Below are positions 55,154 through 64,000 of a DNA stretch of 64,000 bases, one piece after another (positions within the stretch are counted from its first letter, which is position 1; each line of letters opens with the position of its first letter). The stretch is from assembly GCF_004114915.1 (NCBI RefSeq), contig NZ_CP022219.1:3688501-3752500 (forward strand), written 5' to 3'. The translations under genes were made by a program, and so were the position numbers. The notes under the pieces were generated by a model that worked only from the letters and a program-made list of their open reading frames with translations, made no database searches and was not told the DNA's origin. This DNA comes from Bradyrhizobium guangxiense. Lineage in GTDB: Bacteria > Pseudomonadota > Alphaproteobacteria > Rhizobiales > Xanthobacteraceae.

Positions 55154-56619
55154 CTCGTCGGCGTGAAGCGGCCGGCGGCCTGCTCAATCACCTCGCCGAG
55201 CGAGAACAGCGTCTCCTCGTCGAAGGGCCGGCCGATCAATTGCAGGCCGAGCGGCAGACCCTGCGCGTCCTTGCCGGCAGGCACCGCGATGCCAGGCAGG
55301 CCCGCCATGTTCACGGTCACCGTGAAGATGTCGTTGAGATACATCTCGACCGGGTCGGCACCGCCCTTCTCGCCGATGCCGAAGGCGGCCGACGGCGTCG
55401 CCGGGGTGAGGATCGCGTCGACGCCCCTGGCGAAGCAATCCTCGAAATCCTTCTTGATCAGCGTGCGCACCTTCTGCGCGCGCAGATAATAGGCATCGTA
55501 ATAGCCGGCCGAGAGCACGTAGGTGCCGATCATGACACGGCGGCGCACCTCTGCGCCAAATCCCTCGGCGCGCGTGTTCTCATAGAGCTCGACGATGTTC
55601 CTGCCCTGCTCGCGCAGGCCGTAGCGGACGCCGTCGTAGCGCGCGAGGTTGGAGGACGCCTCTGCGGGGGCCACGATGTAATAGGCCGGCAGCGCGTATT
55701 TGGTGTGCGGCAGCGACACCTCGACGAGCTCGGCGCCGGCCGCCTTCAGCCAGGCCGCCCCCTCGCTCCAGAGTTTTTCGATCTCGGCCGGCATGCCGTC
55801 GAGACGATATTCCTTGGGGATGCCGATCTTCATGCCCTTCACGGACTTGCCGATCGCGCTCTCGTAGTCCGGCACGGGGATGTCGACCGAGGTCGTGTCC
55901 TTCGGATCGTGTCCGGCCATCGAGCGCAGCAGCATGGCGGCATCGCGCACGCTGCGGGCGATCGGGCCGGCCTGGTCGAGCGAGGAGGCAAAGGCGACGA
56001 TGCCCCAGCGCGAGCAGCGGCCATAGGTCGGCTTGATGCCGACGGTCGCGGTGAACGCGGCGGGCTGGCGGATCGCCCCGCCGGTGTCGGTCGCGGTCGC
56101 GCCCATGCACAGCAGGGCCGCCACGGCCGAGGCGGAGCCGCCGGACGAGCCGCCCGGCACCAGGGTGGTGTTGCTGCCCTCGCGCCGCCAGGGATTGCCG
56201 ACGGGACCGAAGCACGAGGTCTCGTTGGCCGAGCCCATCGCGAACTCGTCGTTGTTGAGCTTGCCGAGCATCACCGCGCCGTCGCGCCAGAGCTGCGAGG
56301 TGACGGTGGACTCGTAGGTCGGCACGAAATTGCCGAGGATCTTCGAGCACGCCGTAGTGCGCACGCCCTTGGTCGCGAACAGATCCTTGATGCCGAGCGG
56401 GATGCCCGCGAGCGGACCGCCCTCGCCCCTGGCGATCTTGTCGTCAGCCGCCTTCGCCATGCTGCGCGCCTGGTCCGGCGTCTCCATGACGAAGGCATTG
56501 AGCACACGCGCCGCCTCGATCGCGGAAAGATGCGCGTCGGTCAGCTCGAGCGACGTGAAAGTTTTTGCCGCGAGACCCTTGCGGGCCTCGGCGAGCGTCA
56601 GCGATGTCAAATCGGTCAT
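55144..56619 (-). CDS. gatA: Asp-tRNA(Asn)/Glu-tRNA(Gln) amidotransferase subunit A
   Basis: 491 aa. GatA releases ammonia from glutamine. The amidase signature with the Ser-cisSer-Lys triad is present: the lysine in [14 protein letters not shown] and the serines in [16 protein letters not shown]. Full length for the family. It overlaps the preceding small gene by four bases. Confidence 0.97.
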   Translation of the reverse strand: MTDLTSLTLAEARKGLAAKTFTSLELTDAHLSAIEAARVLNAFVMETPDQARSMAKAADDKIARGEGGPLAGIPLGIKDLFATKGVRTTACSKILGNFVPTYESTVTSQLWRDGAVMLGKLNNDEFAMGSANETSCFGPVGNPWRREGSNTTLVPGGSSGGSASAVAALLCMGATATDTGGAIRQPAAFTATVGIKPTYGRCSRWGIVAFASSLDQAGPIARSVRDAAMLLRSMAGHDPKDTTSVDIPVPDYESAIGKSVKGMKIGIPKEYRLDGMPAEIEKLWSEGAAWLKAAGAELVEVSLPHTKYALPAYYIVAPAEASSNLARYDGVRYGLREQGRNIVELYENTRAEGFGAEVRRRVMIGTYVLSAGYYDAYYLRAQKVRTLIKKDFEDCFARGVDAILTPATPSAAFGIGEKGGADPVEMYLNDIFTVTVNMAGLPGIAVPAGKDAQGLPLGLQLIGRPFDEETLFSLGEVIEQAAGRFTPTRWW

Positions 56620-56840
56620 TTATTGATCGGGCTGCAGAAGAACGGAGACAGGGTCTTGTCGTTGGCCGGGTCGTCTTGCCTGACGTTTTTCTTGGCGGCC
56701 GCGTTCGCGGCGGCCTCGAGCTCGTCGAGCACGGCATTGACGGCGACGTTGGGATCGGCGGCCTTGCCCTGCCGCTCCATCTTGTCGAGATAGTTCATGT
56801 AGGCCTGGTAGGCCTTCTCATCGTCGCAAAGCATGCACAT
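56616..56840 (-). CDS. small cysteine-containing protein between gatC and gatA
   Basis: 74 aa from ATG 56840 ([20 protein letters not shown]), with an ATG two codons later also possible. CMLC near the start and a Cys near the end could bind metal. The middle is helical and charged. It overlaps gatA by four bases, so it belongs to the operon. The frame continues upstream but reads through the gatC 3' end. Function unknown. Confidence 0.7.
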   Translation of the reverse strand: MCMLCDDEKAYQAYMNYLDKMERQGKAADPNVAVNAVLDELEAAANAAAKKNVRQDDPANDKTLSPFFCSPINK

Positions 56841-56865
56841 CGGACGGCGTCCTGAATTGAAGACT

Positions 56866-58321
<1,456 letters not shown>

Positions 58322-58341
58322 GGTTCTTGCCTCGCATTCGC

Positions 58342-58492
58342 TGTTCCCCTCTCCCCTTGTGGGAGAGGGTGGATCGCCGCGATAGCGGCGAGACGGATGA
58401 GGGGTATCTCTCCTCAATCACCATACTAAGTTGGCGGAGAGATACCCCTCATCCGGCGCTTCGCGCCACCTTCTCCCACAAGGGGAGAAGGA
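58342..58492. repeat. large inverted repeat pair between the two nitronate monooxygenase-like genes
   Basis: The left copy (about 58342-58406) has CTCTCCCCTTGTGGGAGAGG and ends with GGATGAGGGGTATCTCTC. The right copy (about 58437-58492) begins GGAGAGATACCCCTCATCC and ends CACAAGGGGAGAAGG. The two arms of about 55 bases are inverted around a 30-base centre and can fold into one long hairpin. This is the CCTCATCCG/GTGGGAGAGG element common in Rhizobiales from memory. The right copy lies within the end of the next gene. Confidence 0.85.
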
Positions 58493-59466
58493 AGAACACC
58501 ACCGGCCGAATTGCGTCGTCCGTCCAGCAACTGCTCCGCTTCGGCCGCAATCCGCTCGACGATCTCGGCCGCCGGTGGGATATCATGAATCAACCCAACC
58601 GCCTCGCCCGCGATCACGGCCGCGATATCGAAATTGCCGGTTTCTTTCGCGGCGGCATAATCGGCCGCGACCGTGGCGACATTCTGCATCAACTCGACCT
58701 CGCGGCCGATCCAGCGCCGGGCGTGATCATTGACCAGGCATCGTCCGGTAAACGGCGCCGGCCAGACATTGTTGCGGGAGAGATCGAAGATGATGCCGCG
58801 CACCGTGGAGCCGCTGCTTGCCGCGCAGATGCGCCGCTTGGCTTCCTCCGCGCCGTCGGCCTCGCGGCTCGCGTAGAAGCGCGTGCCGAGCAGCACGCCG
58901 CTCGCGCCCAGCATCATCATCGCAGCAAGCCCGCGCCCGTCGGCGATGCCGCCGGCCGCAACCACCGGCACGCCCGCGGCAAGATCGACGATCGCGGGTA
59001 CGAGATCGACCGTGGTGCGGGAGGCGCCGTGACCGCCCGCCTCCGTCCCCTGCGCGATCAGGATATCGGCGCCGGCTTCGAGCGCCTGCTGCGCCATCGC
59101 ATCGTCCTGCACCTGGCAGATCAGACGCGCACCGGCCGACTTGATCTTCGCTGCAAACGGCGCAGGATCGCCGAACGACAACATGATCGCGGATGGTCTT
59201 GCGGCGAGCGCGATGTCGAGAAGCTCGGGCCGCTTGGCGAGGCTCCAGGTGATGAAACCGATCCCGAACGGCGCACGCAGTTCGGCGAGCTTCGCCGTCT
59301 CCTGCTCCAGCCACGCCCGCTCGCCATAGCCGCCGCCGAGAATGCCGAAGCCGCCGGCGCCGCTCACGGCCGCGACCAGGCGGCTGCCCGCGATGACATC
59401 CATCGGCGCCAGCAGAATGGGATGCTTGATCTCCAGCAGCCTCGTCAGTGACGTCGCAATGGACAT
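58426..59466 (-). CDS. second nitronate monooxygenase-like flavin oxidoreductase with repeat-encoded tail
   Basis: 346 aa. The FMN barrel motifs PILLAPMDVIAGSRLVAAVS, AQGTEAGGHGAS and PVVAAGGIADGRGLAAMMML are complete. The last ~22 residues (from about GVLPSPLVGEGG, ending KRRMRGISPPT) are encoded by the right copy of the inverted repeat rather than by family sequence, so the original stop was probably lost or moved when the repeat inserted. It is the first of two related genes on the strand and divergent from the LysR gene, which may control both. Confidence 0.9.
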   Translation of the reverse strand: MSIATSLTRLLEIKHPILLAPMDVIAGSRLVAAVSGAGGFGILGGGYGERAWLEQETAKLAELRAPFGIGFITWSLAKRPELLDIALAARPSAIMLSFGDPAPFAAKIKSAGARLICQVQDDAMAQQALEAGADILIAQGTEAGGHGASRTTVDLVPAIVDLAAGVPVVAAGGIADGRGLAAMMMLGASGVLLGTRFYASREADGAEEAKRRICAASSGSTVRGIIFDLSRNNVWPAPFTGRCLVNDHARRWIGREVELMQNVATVAADYAAAKETGNFDIAAVIAGEAVGLIHDIPPAAEIVERIAAEAEQLLDGRRNSAGGVLPSPLVGEGGAKRRMRGISPPT

Positions 59467-59563
59467 GGTCCCTCCCCGATCTGGACAGCGACAGTAAGCG
59501 CGACTAGCATTCTCGAAAATTGAATTCTTCCGAACGCTACCATCTCAAAAGCGAAACGGTGCA

Positions 59564-60454
59564 ATGGAACTCAGCGACATCCAGACCTTCGCCGCGGTCG
59601 CCCGCACCGGCGGCATCACCCGCGCCGCCGAGGAGCTCAACACGGTGCAATCCAACGTCACCCAGCGCGTCAAGGCGCTGGAAGCCGAGATCGGCACGCC
59701 GCTGTTCGAACGCCACAGCCGCGGCATGACGCTGACCGGCGCCGGCAAGCGTCTCCTGCCCTATGCACAGCGGATGGCTGCGCTATCGCGCGAAGCCGTG
59801 CTGGCCGCGCGTGACGATGGCGAGCCGAAGGGACCGCTCGCGATCGGTTCGATGGAGACCACAGCGGCGGTGCGGCTGCCGCCGCTCCTCGCCGACTTCC
59901 ACCGCCGCTTTCCCGCGGTGCGGCTGTCCTTGCGTACCGCACCGACCGCCGACCTCGTCGCCGGCGTGCTCGACGGCACGCTCGATGGCGCCTTCGTCGC
60001 AGGCCCCATCACGCACGCCGACCTCACCGCAACGAGCGCGTTCCGCGAGGAGCTGGTGCTGGTCGGCGCGCGACGCTGGAGCTCGCTCGCCGAATTGCGC
60101 GCCGGCACGCCGGACTCCGGCCCGACCGCGCTGGTGTTCCGCACCGGCTGCACTTACCGCCAAAGGCTCGAACAGATCTTCGTCGAGTTCGGTTGGCCGT
60201 CGGCAGCGCGCTTCGAGCTCGGCACGCTCGACGGCATGATCGGTTGCGTCGCCGCCGACATGGGCGTGACGTTGCTGCCGCGCGCGGTCGTCGAGCGTAG
60301 CGCGATGAACGGCAGTGTTTCGATCCACACGTTGAGCGCCTCGCACGCGCGCGTCGAGACCCTCTTCATCCAGCGCCGCGCCGGACACCAATACAGCGCG
60401 TTGCAAGGTTTTGCCGCTTGCCTGAAGACCGACGAGGACGTCATCGCGGCCTGA
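59564..60454 (+). CDS. LysR-family transcriptional regulator
   Basis: 296 aa. The N-terminal helix-turn-helix is clear: AVARTGGITRAAEELNTVQS then NVTQRVKALEAEIGTPLFER (residues 1-60). An effector-binding domain of the periplasmic-binding type follows. It is divergent from the nitronate monooxygenase-like pair, a standard arrangement for a LysR and its target, with 97 bases between. The inducer is unknown. The weak ribosome binding site is a GAAACGG before the ATG. Confidence 0.92.
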   Translation: MELSDIQTFAAVARTGGITRAAEELNTVQSNVTQRVKALEAEIGTPLFERHSRGMTLTGAGKRLLPYAQRMAALSREAVLAARDDGEPKGPLAIGSMETTAAVRLPPLLADFHRRFPAVRLSLRTAPTADLVAGVLDGTLDGAFVAGPITHADLTATSAFREELVLVGARRWSSLAELRAGTPDSGPTALVFRTGCTYRQRLEQIFVEFGWPSAARFELGTLDGMIGCVAADMGVTLLPRAVVERSAMNGSVSIHTLSASHARVETLFIQRRAGHQYSALQGFAACLKTDEDVIAA

Positions 60455-60487
60455 CGCGGTGACGCCACCTCGGTATTTCAGCATCCT

Positions 60488-62710
60488 TTAGAGCCGAATG
60501 TCCTCGTAGGACTCGATCCGCCGCGGGCCGACCGAGGTTGCCTCGTGCGAATCCGCATCGGTGAGAGTGCCGAAATCCAGCTTGGTCAACCTCGTCAAAT
60601 CCGCGATCGAGACCTGGAAGACGCTGACATCCTCCTCGGACATCCGCTCGCGCAAATCCACCTCCTGAATGCGATCGATCTCCGTGATCAGCTTTCGCTG
60701 GCTCATGAGGAAGGCCGCCGCCTTGAGAGCGTCGTCATCCTCGTTGCGCCGGATCAGGATCTTCCAGAAATATTTCGGGATTTGAACGCCGCCGAAGCTC
60801 GGATCCTTGTGCGGCCGGCCTGCCGGATTGGGAAGATCGGATCCATCGGCGTCCGGCCCGTCGAACACCGGACCGTTCATGACGATGCCCTTCGCCTCGC
60901 CTTCGAGCAGGACATCGCGCGTATAATCCTCCAGTCCCGCCCACAGCTGCTTGCCCTGGTTGAACGAGAAGAACTGCGGCGAGCAATTGGTGAAGTGGAA
61001 GGAATCATCGCCATGCTGCTTGGCCGCAGTGACGGTGTCGCCCCAGGTCGCATCCAGGCGGCGCACGAGATGACCGCGGTCAAACGGATTCTTGCTGCGA
61101 TCCGCCTCGAAGGTGGCCTGCTTGCGGTAGAACTCGTCGCCGATCTGGGCATCGTCGTCGATGCGCGGATCGCGTAGCCAGGAATCACCCTCGCGCTTGC
61201 CGACGTCCTGCTGCTTGCCGCCGTCGATGTTGACGCAGCTGAAGAAGGCGAGCCGACGCTCCTTGTTCATGACCACGCTGTAGTTGAAATATTTCAGCTC
61301 GGATTGCTTGGAGCTTCCCTTGAGCATCGCGATCTTGGGCTTGAGGGAGGCCGGAATCTTCGGCAACGGCACCGCGAATTTGCCGCTGCCGAGAAAGTTC
61401 GCCTTGTATCCGGGACGCGATTTGAGCGTGCTCTGATCGATATGCACGCTCTCCATCGGCAGGCCGTTGTTCGCACTGATGTGAGGCAGCAGGCCGGCCG
61501 GCGGGGGGATCAACGGCGTGCCGCCGTTCTGCATGCCGCCGTTCGTCGTGCCTCCGTTGCCCCCCACAGGTCCCGGCACCGGTGCCGGCGGCGCGAACGG
61601 GATGTCCTTCCTCAACATCGGCAAGGGGACGCGGATCGGGACCACGAGCGAGGTTCCGTCGAGGGACTGCTCGACCCAGACACTGGCGCCGAAAGCAGGT
61701 GCGGCAGCCGGTGCCCGGACTTTCGCGATCTCTTGCCGGATCGGCGGCTCCTCCTCGTCCAGCACCGGCTTGATCAGCGGATGGGAGCCGACGGCAACCT
61801 TGAGATCGGCGACGATCGCGCTGATCCGGATGCCTTCATTGGCGATCCAGTCGATCAGAGTCTCGTCCATCGAGGGCTTCCACACCTTGCCGTCCTTGGT
61901 CAGGGTGCGGCCCTGAGAATCCTTGCGGGGAACGCCGCTGTGATGCAGCGCGACCACCTGCCAGAAGCGGTTGAACGCGGGCGAGCCAGACGATCCCGCG
62001 GTCGTGTCGGTGTTGTACCAGAGGAAGTCGCCGACATATTTGAGCAGCTTGTTCTCGCGGACGCAGACCTGCTTCATCTGCCCGCTCGGATGCTGGATGA
62101 TGGTGAGGTACTCGCCGGGATCTGCCTTGCCGGGCGCGCCGCTGAGCGGCACCCAGCCGAAATCCTCGAGCTCCTCTCCGCCCGACAGCGAGGTCGGCGT
62201 CACCGCGACGATCGAAAAATCGAGCCCGTCGTTGGTGTAGAAGAACTTGCCCGGCTCGAAGCCGAACCGCACCGGCACGCGCTCCTGCCCTGCGACGTCG
62301 AGCTCATAGTTGAAATCGGCGATCGAATTGGCGGCTTCGGCCGGCTTGCCGAAGACGTGATGGTTCGTCAGCAACAGGCCTGGGCCGATCAGGAAGCCCG
62401 AACCATAGCCGAGCAGGTTCGACTTGAGATCCCTGAGCTGGATGCGGCAGACCGAGCGCGAGGCGGCGGTCCCTTTGGCGAGATAATTGATGCTGTCCAG
62501 ATCATTGCCCTGGATGATCCGCTCCAGGCCGATCTCGGCCTTCTCCACGTCCTGCGTCTCGGCCAGCAGCTGGCGCTGGCGCAGGCGCATCTTTTCGACG
62601 GTCATCTCGATCGGACCGTCGCCCAATTTCCGGTTCAAGGCTTCGGGTGAGAACTCGGCTTGCTTGAATCGCCTTTCTGAGCCCGCGATCAGGCTTGGCT
62701 TGATGAGCAT
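60488..62710 (-). CDS. trypsin-like protease fused to a DNA/RNA non-specific endonuclease
   Basis: 740 aa. Residues 1-80 are a helical region (ERIIQGNDLDSINYLAKG) often found before such proteases. A trypsin-like domain spans about 85-300, with catalytic H118 (LLTNHHVF), D164 (GLDFSIVAV) and S241 (GSSGSPAF). A Gly/Pro/Asn-rich linker (about 372-412) leads to a NucA/EndoG-type nuclease at about 425-720 with the DRGH motif (H547) and metal-binding Asn575 (FTNCSPQ). All residues of both catalytic sites are present. There is no signal peptide, so it acts in the cytoplasm. The ATG is preceded by GAGAGG. It is a single-gene unit and convergent with the LysR gene. Confidence 0.92.
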   Translation of the reverse strand: MLIKPSLIAGSERRFKQAEFSPEALNRKLGDGPIEMTVEKMRLRQRQLLAETQDVEKAEIGLERIIQGNDLDSINYLAKGTAASRSVCRIQLRDLKSNLLGYGSGFLIGPGLLLTNHHVFGKPAEAANSIADFNYELDVAGQERVPVRFGFEPGKFFYTNDGLDFSIVAVTPTSLSGGEELEDFGWVPLSGAPGKADPGEYLTIIQHPSGQMKQVCVRENKLLKYVGDFLWYNTDTTAGSSGSPAFNRFWQVVALHHSGVPRKDSQGRTLTKDGKVWKPSMDETLIDWIANEGIRISAIVADLKVAVGSHPLIKPVLDEEEPPIRQEIAKVRAPAAAPAFGASVWVEQSLDGTSLVVPIRVPLPMLRKDIPFAPPAPVPGPVGGNGGTTNGGMQNGGTPLIPPPAGLLPHISANNGLPMESVHIDQSTLKSRPGYKANFLGSGKFAVPLPKIPASLKPKIAMLKGSSKQSELKYFNYSVVMNKERRLAFFSCVNIDGGKQQDVGKREGDSWLRDPRIDDDAQIGDEFYRKQATFEADRSKNPFDRGHLVRRLDATWGDTVTAAKQHGDDSFHFTNCSPQFFSFNQGKQLWAGLEDYTRDVLLEGEAKGIVMNGPVFDGPDADGSDLPNPAGRPHKDPSFGGVQIPKYFWKILIRRNEDDDALKAAAFLMSQRKLITEIDRIQEVDLRERMSEEDVSVFQVSIADLTRLTKLDFGTLTDADSHEATSVGPRRIESYEDIRL

Positions 62711-62974
62711 CGTGACCTCTCAAATGGCTGGGCGAATATTGGACGTGGTCGGCGCCCCAAAAAATTGACGCCAAGTTGCAGCGCAGGCCGGACTGCCGGT
62801 CGCTGCGGAAATCGGGGGCATGCCCCCGACACTACTTTAGACCTGTATATCTACTGCCACGCAACCACGCGGCATCATGCCATGGTCTGCAACCTCACCA
62901 GTGTGAGATTTCCCACACTTGATCGACGCAGCTGGGCATCGCGATCTCGCGGCGGCTTGCGGCCGGCGGACGAT

Positions 62975-63187
62975 CTACCGCTTCAGGTACCACCGCCGCA
63001 GCGCCACGATCGCCCAGATCGCTTCGACCAGACCGAACGGCCAGGCGCCCTGGAGGAAGCCATAGGCCGAGCCGAGCGCGCAGGAGGCGGCAAACAGCAG
63101 CACGAACCAATGGCTGCGGTCTTCCAGGGCGTAGGTGACCAGCATCGCCGTGACGGCGAACAGGCCGAATAATGTCAGCGCATCCAT
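62975..63187 (-). CDS. small membrane protein, two to three helices
   Basis: 70 aa. Hydrophobic stretches at about 4-20, 27-43 and 48-63 with a conserved-looking [19 protein letters not shown] loop, ending in the basic WYLKR. It diverges from ruvX. The pattern recalls small uncharacterised membrane proteins common in Bradyrhizobium and Rhodopseudomonas. Function unknown. Confidence 0.75.
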   Translation of the reverse strand: MDALTLFGLFAVTAMLVTYALEDRSHWFVLLFAASCALGSAYGFLQGAWPFGLVEAIWAIVALRRWYLKR

Positions 63188-63233
63188 GGTTCCGGGTTCA
63201 CTCCCCGGCGCGACGCGTGATATGCGCTACGCC

Positions 63234-63719
63234 ATGCCGGCTCTTATCCTGCCCCTCATCGATGCTGCAACCCACTGGCCCGCGCGCGGCGCGCTGGTCG
63301 GGCTCGATCTCGGCACCAAGACCATCGGCGTCGCCGTGTCCGACCCGGACCGGCGGCTTGCGACCGGCGTCGAGACGGTCCTGCGCAAGCAATTCAAGCA
63401 GGACGCCGCCCGGCTGCTCGCGATTGCGGCCGAGCGCAAGGTCGTCGGCTTCGTGCTTGGCCTGCCGATCAACATGGACGGCAGCGAGGGCCCGCGCGCG
63501 CAATCCACCCGCGCCTTTGCCCGCAACCTTGCCGGCCTGACCGCGCTGCCCATCGGCCTGTGGGACGAGCGGCTCTCGACCGCGGCGGTCGAGCGTGAAT
63601 TGATCGGCATGGACGTCAGCCGCGCCAAGCGCGCCGAGGTGATCGACGAGCATGCCGCGATCTTCATCCTGCAAGGCGCGCTCGACCGTCTCGCCAATCT
63701 CGGTCCAGGGACCGCCTGA
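63234..63719 (+). CDS. ruvX: putative pre-16S rRNA nuclease / Holliday junction resolvase RuvX (YqgF)
   Basis: 161 aa from ATG 63234; an ATG at 63222 is also possible and neither has a clear ribosome binding site. The RNase H-like fold shows [20 protein letters not shown] with the catalytic Asp, then [18 protein letters not shown] and [16 protein letters not shown] with the other acidic residues. It takes part in 16S rRNA 5' maturation. It precedes the AEC transporter with a three-base gap. Confidence 0.95.
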   Translation: MPALILPLIDAATHWPARGALVGLDLGTKTIGVAVSDPDRRLATGVETVLRKQFKQDAARLLAIAAERKVVGFVLGLPINMDGSEGPRAQSTRAFARNLAGLTALPIGLWDERLSTAAVERELIGMDVSRAKRAEVIDEHAAIFILQGALDRLANLGPGTA

Positions 63720-63722
63720 CCG

Positions 63723-64000
63723 ATGGCCGTCGTGGTCGCGGCGCTGCTGCCGGTCTTCATCCTCATCGTGCTCGGCGTGGTGCTAAAGCGCAGCCTGATG
63801 CGGCTCGACACGCAATGGCACGGGCTGGAGCGGCTGACCTATTTCGTGCTGTTCCCCATGCTGCTGATCCAGACGCTGGTGAAGGCCGACCTCTCCAAGG
63901 TGCCGGTCGCCGGCGTCGGCGGCGCGCTGCTGCTGTCGGCGCTGGCGATGTCGCTGCTCTGCCTCGCGCTCCGCCCTGCCCTGGCGCGGCTCGATATCGA
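63723..64000 (+). CDS. AEC-family (auxin efflux carrier-like) transporter, 5' part
   Basis: The first ~92 residues are visible before the window ends. The opening MAVVVAALLPVFILIVLGVV and the segment LTYFVLFPMLLIQTLVKADL match the AEC permease family, which includes malonate and dicarboxylate carriers. It follows ruvX after three bases, so the genes may be co-transcribed. The substrate cannot be judged from this part. Confidence 0.85.
   Translation, partial: MAVVVAALLPVFILIVLGVVLKRSLMRLDTQWHGLERLTYFVLFPMLLIQTLVKADLSKVPVAGVGGALLLSALAMSLLCLALRPALARLDI

Overview
The window is GC-rich chromosomal DNA from an alphaproteobacterium, most likely a Bradyrhizobium or a close relative. The clues are a HemB with the Asp/Ala metal-site sequence known from Bradyrhizobium, a RopB-type porin, an LdtR-type MarR regulator, the core order rpoZ-rsh-pdxJ-acpS-lepB-rnc-era-recO-parC, and many short palindromic extragenic repeats of a kind I associate with this genus. 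I see no rRNA, CRISPR array, phage or complete insertion sequence. There is one tRNA, Ser(GCT).

Layout. 1-4.9 kb: a cut-off gene, a small conserved gene, ldtR, a DUF6163-like membrane gene, hemB, an RDD membrane gene and bpt (N-end-rule transferase). 4.9-12.8 kb: a tight minus-strand operon of four genes: a zinc-ribbon/class III cyclase/AAA ATPase/TPR protein, a P450-like protein, an unrecognised membrane protein and a DyP peroxidase. This is the best candidate here for an undescribed system. 13.2-20.6 kb: mntH behind a Mur-like box, two MFS transporters around a second cyclase, a DMT transporter and an exported metallo-beta-lactamase-fold hydrolase. 20.7-24.1 kb: metal resistance (dmeF; rhodanese-ChrB and chrA behind a good sigma-70-like promoter). 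24.2-30 kb: accessory DNA with an orphan substrate-binding protein, a truncated flavin monooxygenase, a hairpin-rich repeat, a GMC oxidoreductase and a family 5 solute-binding protein.

30.3-41.2 kb is the conserved information-processing block on the minus strand (parC, recO, era, rnc, lepB, acpS, pdxJ, rsh, rpoZ) with small unknown genes inserted. 41.5-48.1 kb holds a NYN-domain gene overlapping a family 5 uracil-DNA glycosylase, a PrxQ-like peroxiredoxin, smpB, mscL, dapA and a lytic transglycosylase with a very lysine-rich N-terminal region. 48.6-53.4 kb holds the porin, tRNA-Ser, several small genes including a 30-residue lysine-rich peptide behind a strong ribosome binding site, and long gene-free stretches.

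53.4-57.2 kb is a gatC-X-gatA-Y-gatB operon in which two small unknown genes alternate with the amidotransferase subunits. 57.2-60.5 kb has two nitronate-monooxygenase-like genes separated by an inverted repeat pair, one of which codes for the tail of the second gene, and a divergent LysR regulator. 60.5-62.7 kb encodes a trypsin-like protease fused to a DNA/RNA non-specific endonuclease, a likely conflict-type effector. The window ends with a small membrane gene, ruvX and the start of an AEC-family transporter.

All calls come from reading the sequence and translations; no database search was run. Statements on families and on Bradyrhizobium repeats rest on general knowledge.
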